Shown here: positions 25,200 through 33,809 of the stretch, piece by piece
Layout: each line of letters begins with the position of its first letter
Numbering within the stretch: position 1 is the first letter of the stretch
Assembly (NCBI GenBank): GCA_017409265.1
Contig: JAFQSY010000039.1
Location: 124,001-188,000 of the forward strand
Origin: Clostridia bacterium
GTDB taxonomy: Bacteria; Bacillota; Clostridia; Oscillospirales; Acutalibacteraceae
Direction of reading: 5' to 3'
DNA length: 64,000 bases
The notes under the pieces: model-generated
What the model saw: the letters and a program-made list of their open reading frames with translations, nothing else
Databases searched by the model: none
Told to the model about the DNA's origin: nothing
Made by a program: the position numbers and the translations under genes

Positions 25200-25308
25200 T
25201 TAAGGTGAATGGAGTAATCCAAACCGTGATTTTTACGGGCTGATTTCCGTTCACTCATAGTTAAAATACTCGCTTTCGGGCAGGTTCGGTTTATTCCATT
25301 CACCTTAA
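25200..25308. repeat. Long imperfect inverted repeat / structured element between galK and the M42 genes
   Basis: Arms of 26 nt (25200-25225 and 25283-25308) are complementary at 23 positions plus one G-T wobble. They start TTAAGGTGAATGGA and end TCCATTCACCTTAA. The 57-nt interior holds a smaller pairing (ACGG with CCGT around 25235-25250). No ORF lies inside. It could be a MITE-like insertion, with the arms as terminal inverted repeats, or a structured RNA. Not matched to any known riboswitch by eye. Confidence 0.6.
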
Positions 25309-25326
25309 GGGGCGCATTGCGCCCCC
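25309..25326 (+). other. GC-rich hairpin upstream of the first M42 gene
   Basis: GGGGCGC paired with GCGCCCC around an ATT loop. No T tract follows, so it is not a standard terminator. Lies directly against the right arm of the inverted repeat and 24 nt before the ATG at 25350. Confidence 0.55.
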
Positions 25327-25349
25327 GATTTAGTTAGGAAGTAATAATA

Positions 25350-26384
25350 ATGAATAATTATTTTGAAGTAGCAGCTTTGCTTGAAAAGCTTTGTTCGACA
25401 AAGGGTGTCTCGGGTGAGGAAAACAGAGCGGCGGCAGTTGCCGCGGAGCTTCTCGGCAGATTTATGCCGGTAAAGACGGATGCTCTCGGCAGCGTTACAG
25501 GCTCAATGGGTGAGGGCACACCTCATATTCTTCTTGATGCGCACCTTGACCAGATTGGTCTTATTGTAACAACTGTTGATGAAGACGGTTTTCTTAAGGT
25601 CGCGAAATGCGGCGGTGCGGATATCCGCGTGCTTGCGGCAGCCGAAGTTACAGTTCACGGAAATGAAGATATTTTCGGTGTTATAACTTCAACTCCTCCT
25701 CATCTTTCAAAGCCCGAGGATTCCTCGAAAGCAAAGGGTTTTGATGAGATTGCCGTTGATATTGGCATGAAACGTGAAAAAGCGGTTAAAATTGTTTCAC
25801 TCGGTGACAGAATCACTTTTAACGGCGCTTTTGAAAGGCTTCTCGGTAACAGGGTTGCATCACCCTCGATTGATGACAGAGCGGGTGTTGCTGCAATTCT
25901 CAGATGCCTTGAAATTCTTGAAGATAAAGATATTAAATGCAAGATCAGCGTTCTGTTTTCCGTTCAGGAAGAAACCGGCGGCAGCGGTGCGCAGGCAGGC
26001 GCATTTTCTGCAAATGCAGATGAAGCGATAGCAGTTGATGTCAGCTTTGCATCCGCACCCGGAGTGAGCGGTGAAAAGTATGCATCTCTCGGCGAAGGAA
26101 CAATGATTGGTTATGCACCGTCGCTTGATTATGAAATGAGCAGAATGCTTTCGAATATTGCCGAAAGAAAAGATATTCCCAACCAGCCTGAGGTAATGGG
26201 CGGAAAAACGGGAACAAACTGTGATGAGATTCAGGTTGCGGGTAAGGGTGTTAAGACTGCTCTTCTTTCAATCCCTCTGCGCAACATGCATACAGCAGTT
26301 GAGGTCTGCGACCTTGCCGATATTGAAAGTACGGCACAGCTTATGGCTGAATATATAACCGAAAGGAGCGCTTTGAATGCTTGA
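25350..26384 (+). CDS. M42-family metallo-aminopeptidase, copy 1
   Basis: 344 residues. Metal ligands of the M42 (glutamyl aminopeptidase/endoglucanase M) family: LLDAHLDQIG (His about 68), SIDDRAG (Asp about 176), EETGGSGAQ (Glu pair about 210), VDVSFA (Asp about 230) and a C-terminal NMHTAVE (His about 312). Cytoplasmic enzymes removing N-terminal residues from peptides, often as tetrahedral dodecamers. AGGAAG ribosome site. Its last codons overlap copy 2 by 8 bp, so they are translationally coupled. Confidence 0.9.
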   Translation: MNNYFEVAALLEKLCSTKGVSGEENRAAAVAAELLGRFMPVKTDALGSVTGSMGEGTPHILLDAHLDQIGLIVTTVDEDGFLKVAKCGGADIRVLAAAEVTVHGNEDIFGVITSTPPHLSKPEDSSKAKGFDEIAVDIGMKREKAVKIVSLGDRITFNGAFERLLGNRVASPSIDDRAGVAAILRCLEILEDKDIKCKISVLFSVQEETGGSGAQAGAFSANADEAIAVDVSFASAPGVSGEKYASLGEGTMIGYAPSLDYEMSRMLSNIAERKDIPNQPEVMGGKTGTNCDEIQVAGKGVKTALLSIPLRNMHTAVEVCDLADIESTAQLMAEYITERSALNA

Positions 26385-27396
26385 AATGATTAAAGAGCTG
26401 TGCGCTCTTTCGGGAATCTCAGGCAGAGAGAATGCCGTTCGTGATTATATAATTGATAAAATCAAGGATTATGCCGAATACAGTATTGACCCTCTCGGCA
26501 ATCTTATTGTTTTTAAAAAGGGAAGAAAACCTGCGAAAAACAAGGTTATGCTTGATGCTCATATGGATGAGGTCGGTATGATTATAACTGCCATAACCTC
26601 CGAGGGATATCTGCGTTTTGCAAAGGTCGGCGGAATCGACAGCCGTGTTATGCTCGGCAGAGCAGTTAAGGTCGGCGAAAAAGGAATAAGCGGTGTTATC
26701 GGAATCAAACCTGTTCATCTTGTTGAAAAGGGACAGGAGGCGGATATTCCGAAGCCTGACGACCTTTATATTGATATTGGTGCAAAAAGTAAAGAAGAAG
26801 CTGCGGAGTATGTCCGTCTCGGCGATGCGGCGTGGTTTGCAGGCGATTTTGTTGAATTTGGTGATGGATTCGTAAAAGCAAAGGCGCTTGATGACAGAGC
26901 AGGCTGTGCAATTCTTATTGAGCTTATAAGAAGCGAGCTTGAATATGACGCATGGTTTTCCTTCAGCGTTCAGGAAGAAATCGGAACAAGAGGAGCAATG
27001 GCATCTTCATTCACAATTGCTCCCGATTATGCAATAGTTGTTGAAACAACAACAGCTGCAGATATTTCGGCTGTAAAAGACGAAAAAAGAGTCTGTATCT
27101 GCGGCAACGGCGGCGCTGTTTCGTTTATGGACAGAAGCACGATTTACAGCAGGGAGCTTTTTGATAAAACGTTTGAAGTTGCAAAGGAAAAGAATATTCT
27201 TTGTCAGCCTAAAACTCTTGTTGCAGGCGGCAACGATGCAGGCGCAATTCATAAGAGCAGAGGCGGAGTAAAGGTTCTGACCATATCCGTGCCCTGCCGT
27301 TATCTGCATTCGCCCGGCTGTGTTATAAAATACAGCGATGCGGTTGAGAGTCTTAAGCTTGTCGGTGCAATGGCAGAGGAATTTGCAAAATGTTAA
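26377..27396 (+). CDS. M42-family metallo-aminopeptidase, copy 2
   Basis: 339 residues, diverged paralogue of copy 1 in the same order: MLDAHMDEVGMI (His about 62), LDDRAGC, SVQEEIGTRGA (catalytic Glu pair), VETTTAAD, and YLHSPG (final His). The HMDEVG and RYLHSP forms are closer to the classical YsdC/FrvX/PepA group than those of copy 1. AAAGGAG lies 8 nt before the ATG. It may form mixed complexes with copy 1 or extend substrate range; this is inference. Overlaps the GNAT gene by 7 bp. Confidence 0.92.
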   Translation: MLEMIKELCALSGISGRENAVRDYIIDKIKDYAEYSIDPLGNLIVFKKGRKPAKNKVMLDAHMDEVGMIITAITSEGYLRFAKVGGIDSRVMLGRAVKVGEKGISGVIGIKPVHLVEKGQEADIPKPDDLYIDIGAKSKEEAAEYVRLGDAAWFAGDFVEFGDGFVKAKALDDRAGCAILIELIRSELEYDAWFSFSVQEEIGTRGAMASSFTIAPDYAIVVETTTAADISAVKDEKRVCICGNGGAVSFMDRSTIYSRELFDKTFEVAKEKNILCQPKTLVAGGNDAGAIHKSRGGVKVLTISVPCRYLHSPGCVIKYSDAVESLKLVGAMAEEFAKC

Positions 27397-28133
27397 GGCT
27401 TGTTGAAAATGTAAAAGAGCTTGATTTTTTGCCTGCTGATCCTTATGCCGCAAGGATATCGGCTCTTGCCGAAACCTATGGCGCGGAACATTCCTTTGCA
27501 ATGTTCTGGGTGCAGGATATTGATGGGAAATCAGCTGCAGGTGTTTGCAGGGTTGACGGTAACATGACCGTATGCTGCCTTGAAAATACGGATTTTGAAG
27601 AGCTTTCGGCATTTATAGATGCGGTCGGTTTTTGGAGCCTGACCTGTGACGAAAAGGTTATGGAAAAGCTTGGGCTTGAGCCGATAAAGACATCTTTTAC
27701 CGTTGAATATAAAGGCGGTGCACAGCTTGGAAAAATAGAAACTGTTCGTGACTGCGACAAGCGAAAAATCTATGATTTGCTTTGCCAATGTGATTTTGAA
27801 CTCGGAGATTACCACGCATTTCTTGCCGATGTATGTGCAAGGCTAAATAAGAGCACGGCATCGTTTGCTGCTGTTTTGAAAGAAAATATACCGTGTGCCT
27901 GTGCATTTGCTCTTTTTAAAGGACAAAAGAGTGTTTTGCTTGGTGCGGTTGCAACAAACCCCGATGCAAGAGGCAACGGATATGCGTCAAGACTTGTCGG
28001 CATGCTTGCCGAAGAAAATTCTTCAAAAAAAGTTTTCCTCTTTTGCAGGAACGATTCTCTTGCGGAGTTTTATGCCAAAATCGGTTTTGAAATATGCGGC
28101 AGATGGGCTGTTGTTGAAAATAATAAGGAGTGA
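27390..28133 (+). CDS. GNAT-family N-acetyltransferase
   Basis: 247 residues. The C-terminal half carries the acetyl-CoA motif: GAVATNPDARGNGYASRLVGML (R-G-x-G-x-A), then VFLFCRNDSLAEFYAKIGFEICG. The N-terminal half is a degenerate GNAT-like domain, so this may be a tandem GNAT. Translation is coupled to the second M42 gene (7-bp overlap, GAGGAA 8 nt upstream). Substrate unknown. Confidence 0.82.
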   Translation: MLRLVENVKELDFLPADPYAARISALAETYGAEHSFAMFWVQDIDGKSAAGVCRVDGNMTVCCLENTDFEELSAFIDAVGFWSLTCDEKVMEKLGLEPIKTSFTVEYKGGAQLGKIETVRDCDKRKIYDLLCQCDFELGDYHAFLADVCARLNKSTASFAAVLKENIPCACAFALFKGQKSVLLGAVATNPDARGNGYASRLVGMLAEENSSKKVFLFCRNDSLAEFYAKIGFEICGRWAVVENNKE

Positions 28134-28137
28134 TTTT

Positions 28138-28827
28138 GTGCCGCCGTTATGTATTATTCTTGCCGTTTTGACGGTTGTTTTTGCTGTTGGCTGTATCAGC
28201 TTTCGCCGTAAAGGCAGAGCTTTTGAAGGTATGATGTGTAAATTTATGGCAAGCTTCGGCTTTATTTCGGTTGCTGTTGTCGGCTACTGCCTTAATCCTG
28301 CCGATACATATTATTTCTGCCTTGTATGTTTTGCGCTTATGTTTGGATTTTTCGGCGATGTTCTGCTCGGAATAAAAGAAGTTGCACCGACCTTCAGAGG
28401 AAAGCTTGTTCCGCTCGGCACTCTTTATTTCCTTATAGGACATGTTTTTTATCTTTGCGCATTTATAACAAGAAGCGGCTTTAATCTCGGTGCGCTGATA
28501 TTCGGGCTTTGCGGTGGAATATTCGCTCTTGCAGTGATAAAGCTTCTTAAAATGAAAGTTGATAATAAACTTTGGATTATAATGTCTGTTTATTATTTTG
28601 CTCTGACATATAAAGCTGCGTCGGCAGCTGTGCTTGCTTTCGGCAGCGGGCAGGCGGCATATATAATCGCATTTATCGGAGCTGTTTTATTTGTTATAAG
28701 CGATACTTGCCTGGCTTTTCTCTATTTTACCCCAGTCAAGAGAAAAAACATATGGGTAACGGTGGAGCTTTCGACTTATTATCCTGCGCAGATATTGCTT
28801 GCAATGTCTGTTGCACTTATGAAATAA
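28138..28827 (+). CDS. YhhN-family membrane protein (lysoplasmalogenase-like)
   Basis: 229 residues with about eight membrane helices. Diagnostic positions: FFGDVLLGIK (about 80), VISDTCLAF (about 194) and a late STYYPAQILLA. The family includes TMEM86B lysoplasmalogenase; bacterial substrate is uncertain. Start is GTG 28138, with AAGGAG 7 nt upstream; the longer in-frame ORF from 27895 overlaps the GNAT gene entirely and is not coding. Fourth gene of the M42 cluster. Confidence 0.78.
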   Translation: MPPLCIILAVLTVVFAVGCISFRRKGRAFEGMMCKFMASFGFISVAVVGYCLNPADTYYFCLVCFALMFGFFGDVLLGIKEVAPTFRGKLVPLGTLYFLIGHVFYLCAFITRSGFNLGALIFGLCGGIFALAVIKLLKMKVDNKLWIIMSVYYFALTYKAASAAVLAFGSGQAAYIIAFIGAVLFVISDTCLAFLYFTPVKRKNIWVTVELSTYYPAQILLAMSVALMK

Positions 28828-28848
28828 AATAAAAAAGGAGAATTTAAA

Positions 28849-30219
28849 ATGCTCATCAAAATTTCTGCATGGTTTTTTGCAATGCTTATGCCGTTTGTGA
28901 CCGTGCTTAACGGAATCTCAATAGATATTCCCGGAGCAGAAAACGCTGTTGAGATAGTCTATGATTTTGCTAATGAAAAAGCAGGTTCCGCTGCGGGTAC
29001 AGTAACTCTCGAAGCATCCGTTAACGGCGGATACGAGATTTATTGGGGTACTGATGACAGCGAAAAGCTTTCTGTTGACCTTGACGGCTATACCGTATAT
29101 TACAGCGAGCTTGCCGAGATTGATGTCAAAAACGGCAAGGGCAGCGCTGATATTCATGAGTTTACTGCAATTCCCGAGAATGCCGAAACAGTTCTTGCAT
29201 ATAAGGCGGGTGTTAAAGTCGGTACTTATGAGATACCTGAAAGCAAGCTTGCCGACAACGGCAAGGAGCTTTATTCCTTCGGCATTCTGAGCGATGTTCA
29301 CTTTAACAGATACAATATGTCGCTCACGGGCGATGATGCATGCCTTACCTTCCCCAATGCTCTCAATTTTCTTGAAAAATTCGATGTATCAGTGGTCGGC
29401 ATTTCGGGCGATATTTCCGCAGACGGTGAGAGAAATGCTTTTGAAAAATACAACAGTATTGCATCGAACTATGATTTCCCTGTTTATACCTGCACGGGCA
29501 ATCATGACGTAAACGACGATTTCACTCTTAAAAATTGGCAGGAGCTTATAAACTCGGGTGTTTACGGTGAAAAGAAGAATGACGGCGTTAAGAATGTTGC
29601 TGACAACGGACTGGATTTTGTATATGCGCCTGACTCGGCAAACGGCGACGTGTTTATCTTCCTTTCGCAGTATCAGTGGGATTATAACAGGCCTGAAAGC
29701 CGTATTCTGGACGATGAACAGCTTGATTGGCTTGAAGCACAGCTTGAAAAATATAAGGATACAACTGTTTATCTTTTCTTCCACACCTTCCTTAACAATC
29801 CCGTTGAGGGCGAAGAGCCTAAAATGGGCGAGGGTAATCTTTTGAATAACAAGGGACATCATTATGACCTTCCCTTTACCGAAGGCTGTCCCGATGAGGT
29901 GCGTTTTGAGGAAATGATGGATAAATATGAGAATGTCGTATTCTTCAACGGTCATTCACATTGGGCATATGATATGCAGGAGCTTAATCCCAACCTCAAT
30001 ATTGCGGATTATGACGGCGAATATGCAACAATGATTCATGTTTCAAGCGTATCCTCGCCGAGAAGAACGCAGGCAAACCTTGACGATACAACCGAGCATT
30101 ACATGCGCTCATCGGAAGGTATGGTTGCAACCGTTTATGAGGATTGCATTGTATTCACCGCATGCGAATTTCTTAAAGGCGAGCTTCTCTCATATGCAAC
30201 ATATGTAGTTGAAAGATAA
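28849..30219 (+). CDS. Secreted calcineurin-like metallophosphoesterase
   Basis: 456 residues with an N-terminal hydrophobic leader (about 1-24). An N-terminal beta-rich region (about 30-140) precedes the catalytic domain: GILSDVHFN, GISGDIS, GNHDVND, FFHTF and GHSHWA, giving the complete two-metal set. Substrate is unknown; extracellular phosphodiesters or nucleotides are plausible. AAAAGGAG ribosome site, 21 bp after the YhhN gene. A perfect terminator follows. Confidence 0.85.
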   Translation: MLIKISAWFFAMLMPFVTVLNGISIDIPGAENAVEIVYDFANEKAGSAAGTVTLEASVNGGYEIYWGTDDSEKLSVDLDGYTVYYSELAEIDVKNGKGSADIHEFTAIPENAETVLAYKAGVKVGTYEIPESKLADNGKELYSFGILSDVHFNRYNMSLTGDDACLTFPNALNFLEKFDVSVVGISGDISADGERNAFEKYNSIASNYDFPVYTCTGNHDVNDDFTLKNWQELINSGVYGEKKNDGVKNVADNGLDFVYAPDSANGDVFIFLSQYQWDYNRPESRILDDEQLDWLEAQLEKYKDTTVYLFFHTFLNNPVEGEEPKMGEGNLLNNKGHHYDLPFTEGCPDEVRFEEMMDKYENVVFFNGHSHWAYDMQELNPNLNIADYDGEYATMIHVSSVSSPRRTQANLDDTTEHYMRSSEGMVATVYEDCIVFTACEFLKGELLSYATYVVER

Positions 30220-30220
30220 C

Positions 30221-30248
30221 AAAAGGGCGGTCATCTGACCGCCCTTTT
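30221..30248. terminator. Bidirectional terminator between phosphoesterase and sigG
   Basis: 13-bp perfect stem AAAAGGGCGGTCA / TGACCGCCCTTTT with a 2-nt loop (effectively four with fraying). Confidence 0.85.
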
Positions 30249-31025
30249 CTACGCCCTGTTATTATCTTTAATTCTTTTTATCGCGCCTTTTTCAAGCCTT
30301 GAAACCTGCGCCTGCGATATTCCGATTTCTTCGGCGACCTCCATCTGTGTTTTGCCTTGCATAAAGCGCAGATGGAGAATTTTCTTTTCTCGTTCATTCA
30401 AATCCTTTATAGCCTGCTTTAAAAGTATTTCGTCAAGCCAGCTTTCATCGCTTTCATTATCGCCAATCTGATCCATTATATATATTGTATCTCCGCCGTC
30501 GGAATAGACGGGCTCATTGAGCGAAACGGGCTCAACTATCGCATCAAGAGCCATAACAACGCTTTCTTTTGAAATTCCAAGCTCCTTTGCAATTTCTTCG
30601 GGGGTCGGGTCTCGTTCAAGCTCGTTTATCAGTCTTTCTCTTACCTGCATGGCGTGGTATGCGGTGTCCCTTACGGAACGGCTGACCCTGACGGGATTGT
30701 TATCCCTTAAGTGTCTGCGCACCTCGCCTATAATCATCGGGCAGGCATAAGTGCTGAATCTCACATCGAGCGACATATCAAAATTATCAATTGCCTTTAT
30801 AAGACCTATGCAGCCCACTTGAAACAGGTCATCGGGATTTTCACCTCTGTTTGAAAATCTCTGAATGACGCTCAAAACAAGCCGGAGGTTGCCTGTTACC
30901 AAATCCTCCCTTGCTTTTTTATCTCCCGCCCTTGCTTTTTTCAGAAGCTCCATTTTTTCGCTTTCCTTTAAAACTTTCAACTTTGCTGTGTTTACTCCGC
31001 AGATTTCAACCTTGTTGAATTGCAA
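30249..31025 (-). CDS. sigG: Forespore sigma factor SigG
   Basis: 258 residues, nearly superimposable on B. subtilis SigG. It starts with NKVEICGVNTAKLKVL, the segment that marks SigG and that binds the anti-sigma factor. Region 2 is GNLRLVLSVIQRFSNRGENPDD, region 3 is DNNPVRVSRSVRDTAYHAMQVRERLI, and region 4 ends GKTQMEVAEEIGISQAQVSRLEKGA. Start TTG 31025 follows GGGGTGA by 4 nt and gives the expected N-terminus; an earlier TTG at 31043 has no SD. Directs late forespore transcription, so the organism has an endospore programme. The usual neighbours spoIIGA and sigE are not next to it. Confidence 0.93.
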   Translation of the reverse strand: MQFNKVEICGVNTAKLKVLKESEKMELLKKARAGDKKAREDLVTGNLRLVLSVIQRFSNRGENPDDLFQVGCIGLIKAIDNFDMSLDVRFSTYACPMIIGEVRRHLRDNNPVRVSRSVRDTAYHAMQVRERLINELERDPTPEEIAKELGISKESVVMALDAIVEPVSLNEPVYSDGGDTIYIMDQIGDNESDESWLDEILLKQAIKDLNEREKKILHLRFMQGKTQMEVAEEIGISQAQVSRLEKGAIKRIKDNNRA

Positions 31026-31091
31026 AAAATCACCCCGATACAATTATTGGCAAATAAAGTATTGCCATAATTGACCGGGGTTATTATCTTT

Positions 31092-32126
31092 TTATTTTAT
31101 TTCGTATGAAATATTCAGGTCTGAATCAACAGTTACCAGAACCGTGACCGTTTCAAGAATTTCATATCGCTCGGTGTTGATTGTGTAGCCGTCGTCTGTT
31201 TTTACGATAGGATACACATCAACCTTTTCAAGCGTAAATTTTGCCGTACCTTCCTTGAGTGCTTCAATAACAATAACATCTTTTCCGCCGACGGGTACCT
31301 TGCCGAGAAGCATGTCAATAAGCTGAACGGTAATTTCGGTATTCGGGTAATCTTCAGGGAAATAAAGACTTCCGTAAACATCCGATACGGGATAAATGCT
31401 GATTATTTCAGCTGTTTCGCTGTCAACAGATGCAGGCGAAAGAGTCCATGTTATCAGCTTTGAAAAATCGCTGTCAAACTCAAGCTTTGCAAGTCTGTTT
31501 TCGGGAGTAATATCAATTTTTCCGTCTTTGGTGAGTGTAAATGCCTTGAACTGATTTTCAAGCGGAGTTCCATCGGGGGAATAATATGTGAAAAGAACAG
31601 CATATTTTTCGTCTTCGAGGGTTACGTTGATAACATCAAAGGTGCATATTCCGTTTTCAGTTTCGGGATATGATTTCAGTTCAACAATATCGCTGTATGC
31701 GCTGAAATCCCAATATCCGCCGTCAACGGGAACCTCTGCCGTAAGGGTTATTCCCTCGTCGTATGAAATATAGTCGTCAAAATCATACAGAACATATGCC
31801 TGATAATATTCGGTTTCGCCGTTGTAGGGATTGATTTCCGCATAGGATTCAAGGATGCATTCGAGAGATTCACCGTTTTTGTTGGTTACGGTTACGGGCG
31901 TTCTGCCTTCGCTGATGCCTTCAACCGTGAAGCTCTGTGTTCCTCTGAATGTTTTTTCATCGGTGATAACAGCAATGCTTTCGTCTGCAATTTCGCACTC
32001 CCAGACATAGCCCTTTTCGGGGTCATGGTCAACGGTTATTTCTTCAAGATTACTGCCCGTCAGCACGGTAATGAAAGAAGTGAGCGAAAAAAAGAATGCC
32101 ATGATTGCCGAAAAAATGTTCAACAT
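31092..32126 (-). CDS. Hypothetical secreted protein
   Basis: 344 residues. An N-terminal hydrophobic segment (about 4-24) acts as signal or anchor; the rest is acidic and beta-rich, with a VTVTNKNGES stretch that resembles bacterial Ig-like (Big_2) folds. No catalytic motif is seen. GGAGGAA ribosome site. Lies 66 bp upstream of sigG on the same strand, with no terminator between, so some read-through into sigG is possible. Function unknown. Confidence 0.65.
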   Translation of the reverse strand: MLNIFSAIMAFFFSLTSFITVLTGSNLEEITVDHDPEKGYVWECEIADESIAVITDEKTFRGTQSFTVEGISEGRTPVTVTNKNGESLECILESYAEINPYNGETEYYQAYVLYDFDDYISYDEGITLTAEVPVDGGYWDFSAYSDIVELKSYPETENGICTFDVINVTLEDEKYAVLFTYYSPDGTPLENQFKAFTLTKDGKIDITPENRLAKLEFDSDFSKLITWTLSPASVDSETAEIISIYPVSDVYGSLYFPEDYPNTEITVQLIDMLLGKVPVGGKDVIVIEALKEGTAKFTLEKVDVYPIVKTDDGYTINTERYEILETVTVLVTVDSDLNISYEIK

Positions 32127-32188
32127 TTTTATTCCTCCTTATTCATCATAATAAAATTATAGCAGTATATTCATGCTGTGATTATATT

Positions 32189-32241
32189 ATAGTACTGTTT
32201 GGTTCTAAAGCCAATAGTATTCTTCAGTTCTATGCTATATT
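32189..32241 (+). promoter_or_regulatory. Candidate operator repeats and promoter of the XRE regulator
   Basis: Two 19-bp direct repeats (32189-32207 and 32214-32232, 15 of 19 identical, starting ATAGTA and ending GTTCTA) lie 25 bp apart. The second lies against an extended -10, TGC-TATATT (32236-32241). An imperfect dyad TTGGTT-N4-AGCCAA lies between 32199 and 32214. Likely autoregulation by the small HTH protein. Confidence 0.5.
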
Positions 32242-32262
32242 CGGTAAAAAGGGGGTATGTGC

Positions 32263-32493
32263 ATGAACTATTATCAGCGGTTGAGAGATATCAGAGAAGA
32301 TAATGATTTAACGCAGACGCAGGTTGCCGAAATTCTCAATATTCAGCAGACACAATACAGCCGATATGAAAGAGGTGCTGTTCAGATGAGCATTGATAAA
32401 TATATCGTTTTGGCAAAATATTATAATATTTCGCTCGATTATATAACGGGAATAATTGACGAACCAAAAAAAATTCAAATAAATAAAAAATGA
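32263..32493 (+). CDS. Small XRE-family HTH regulator
   Basis: 76 residues: a Cro/CI helix-turn-helix, LRDIREDNDLTQTQVAEILNIQQ, then YSRYERGA, and YYNISLDYITGI, typical of XRE proteins. ATG 32263 is 7 nt after a GGGGG tract; ATG 32257 is too close to it. No sensor domain. Lies between divergent promoters, with direct repeats upstream. Confidence 0.85.
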   Translation: MNYYQRLRDIREDNDLTQTQVAEILNIQQTQYSRYERGAVQMSIDKYIVLAKYYNISLDYITGIIDEPKKIQINKK

Positions 32494-32593
32494 GAAAAAC
32501 AGAGTATTCAAGAGCTTTTCAGAGCAAATCAAAGTAAATTATTTAAAAATTCTGAACCGAAACGGATTTTTCACGGATTTGTTAAAAAAATTG

Positions 32594-32622
32594 TTGACAT
32601 TTGCAAGTTTTTGCTCTATATT
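32594..32622 (+). promoter_or_regulatory. Promoter of the potABCD operon
   Basis: -35 TTGACA (32594-32599), 17-bp spacer, -10 TATATT (32617-32622). A leader hairpin made from GCC..TTTG.CCG and CGGCAAAGGC follows at 32640-32667 before the start. Confidence 0.75.
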
Positions 32623-32684
32623 TTATTATATTATTATAAGCCGCTTTGGCCGTTATCCGGCAAAGGCAGAGAGGGGCTGCATAA

Positions 32685-33809
32685 TTGAAAAAAAATGCGA
32701 TCATTGATTTGAAAAATATTTCCGTAACCTTCGGGAATAATCAGGTGCTCAAAAACCTCAATTTATATATCCGCGATAAGGAATTTATAACATTCCTTGG
32801 CCCTTCGGGCTGCGGCAAAACAACAACCTTAAGGATTATTGCGGGCTTTATCGAGCCTGACGAAGGCGAGGTTATTTTTGAGGATAAAAAGATGAATGGT
32901 GTTCCTCCTCATAAAAGGCAGGTTAACACTGTTTTTCAGCGTTATGCCCTTTTTCCTCACCTGAATGTTTATGAAAATGTTGCTTTCGGTTTAAGAATCA
33001 GAAAAGTTCCCGAAAAGCAGATTAAAGAAACAGTCGAAGAAATGCTCGCACTTGTTAATCTCACAGGCTTTAATAAACGAAACATAAATTCTCTTTCGGG
33101 CGGTCAGCAGCAGAGAGTTGCGATTGCAAGAGCTTTGGCAGTAAAGCCCAGAGTTCTACTTCTTGACGAGCCTCTCGGTGCGTTAGACTTAAAGCTCCGC
33201 AAGGATATGCAGGTTGAACTTAAGAAAATTCAGCAGAGACTCGGCATAACCTTTATTTATGTTACCCATGACCAGGAAGAGGCGCTTTCAATGTCTGATA
33301 CCATTGTTGTTATGGACGGCGGCGTTATTCAGCAGATAGGAACACCTCTTGATATATATAATGAGCCCAAGAATGCTTTTGTTGCAGATTTTATCGGCGA
33401 GAGTAATATTCTTGACGGCGTTATGATTGATGACTGCCTTGTTGATTTTTCGGGTCACCGCTTTGAGTGCCTTGATAAGGGCTTCGGCAAGAATGAAGCT
33501 GTTGACGTTGTAGTGCGTCCCGAGGACGTTGACGTCGTTGAGCCCGAAAAGGGCATGCTTAAAGGCACGGTAACATCAGTAACCTTTAAAGGCGTTCATT
33601 TTGAAATCATTGTTGATATCGGCGGTTTTAAATGGATGATTCAGACGACGGATTATCAGCCCGAGGGTGCAAAAATCGGACTTTTCATTGAGCCTGATGC
33701 AATTCATATTATGAAGAAGTCCGAATATTCGGGCATCTATGGCGATTACAGCTCCTTCAGCGAAGAATTTGATGAGCTTTCAAATGCAGAGGAGGAGGTG
33801 GAGGAATGA
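32685..33809 (+). CDS. potA: Spermidine/putrescine ABC transporter ATPase
   Basis: 374 residues. Walker [10 protein letters not shown] (about 38-46), Q-loop [10 protein letters not shown], signature LSGGQQQR, Walker [17 protein letters not shown] and switch VTHDQEE. A C-terminal TOBE-like regulatory domain (about 240-374) includes VRPEDVDVV, typical of PotA/MalK. The start is TTG 32685, with a GAGAGGGG about 8 nt upstream. Overlaps potB by 4 bp (ATGA). Confidence 0.95.
   Translation: MKKNAIIDLKNISVTFGNNQVLKNLNLYIRDKEFITFLGPSGCGKTTTLRIIAGFIEPDEGEVIFEDKKMNGVPPHKRQVNTVFQRYALFPHLNVYENVAFGLRIRKVPEKQIKETVEEMLALVNLTGFNKRNINSLSGGQQQRVAIARALAVKPRVLLLDEPLGALDLKLRKDMQVELKKIQQRLGITFIYVTHDQEEALSMSDTIVVMDGGVIQQIGTPLDIYNEPKNAFVADFIGESNILDGVMIDDCLVDFSGHRFECLDKGFGKNEAVDVVVRPEDVDVVEPEKGMLKGTVTSVTFKGVHFEIIVDIGGFKWMIQTTDYQPEGAKIGLFIEPDAIHIMKKSEYSGIYGDYSSFSEEFDELSNAEEEVEE

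Noticed and set aside
25309-25326. galK terminator
   Set aside because: The strong GC hairpin lacks a following T run; recorded as a structured element instead.
27007-27612. 201-codon antisense ORF over M42 copy 2 and GNAT
   Set aside because: Spans the junction of two coupled real genes with low-complexity His/Gln composition.
27895-28137. 81-codon upstream extension of the YhhN ORF
   Set aside because: Fully overlaps the GNAT gene; a GTG with an AAGGAG at 28138 gives the family's usual start.
31026-31091. SigF/SigG-type promoter before sigG
   Set aside because: No convincing match to the forespore promoter pattern in either spacing could be found by eye.
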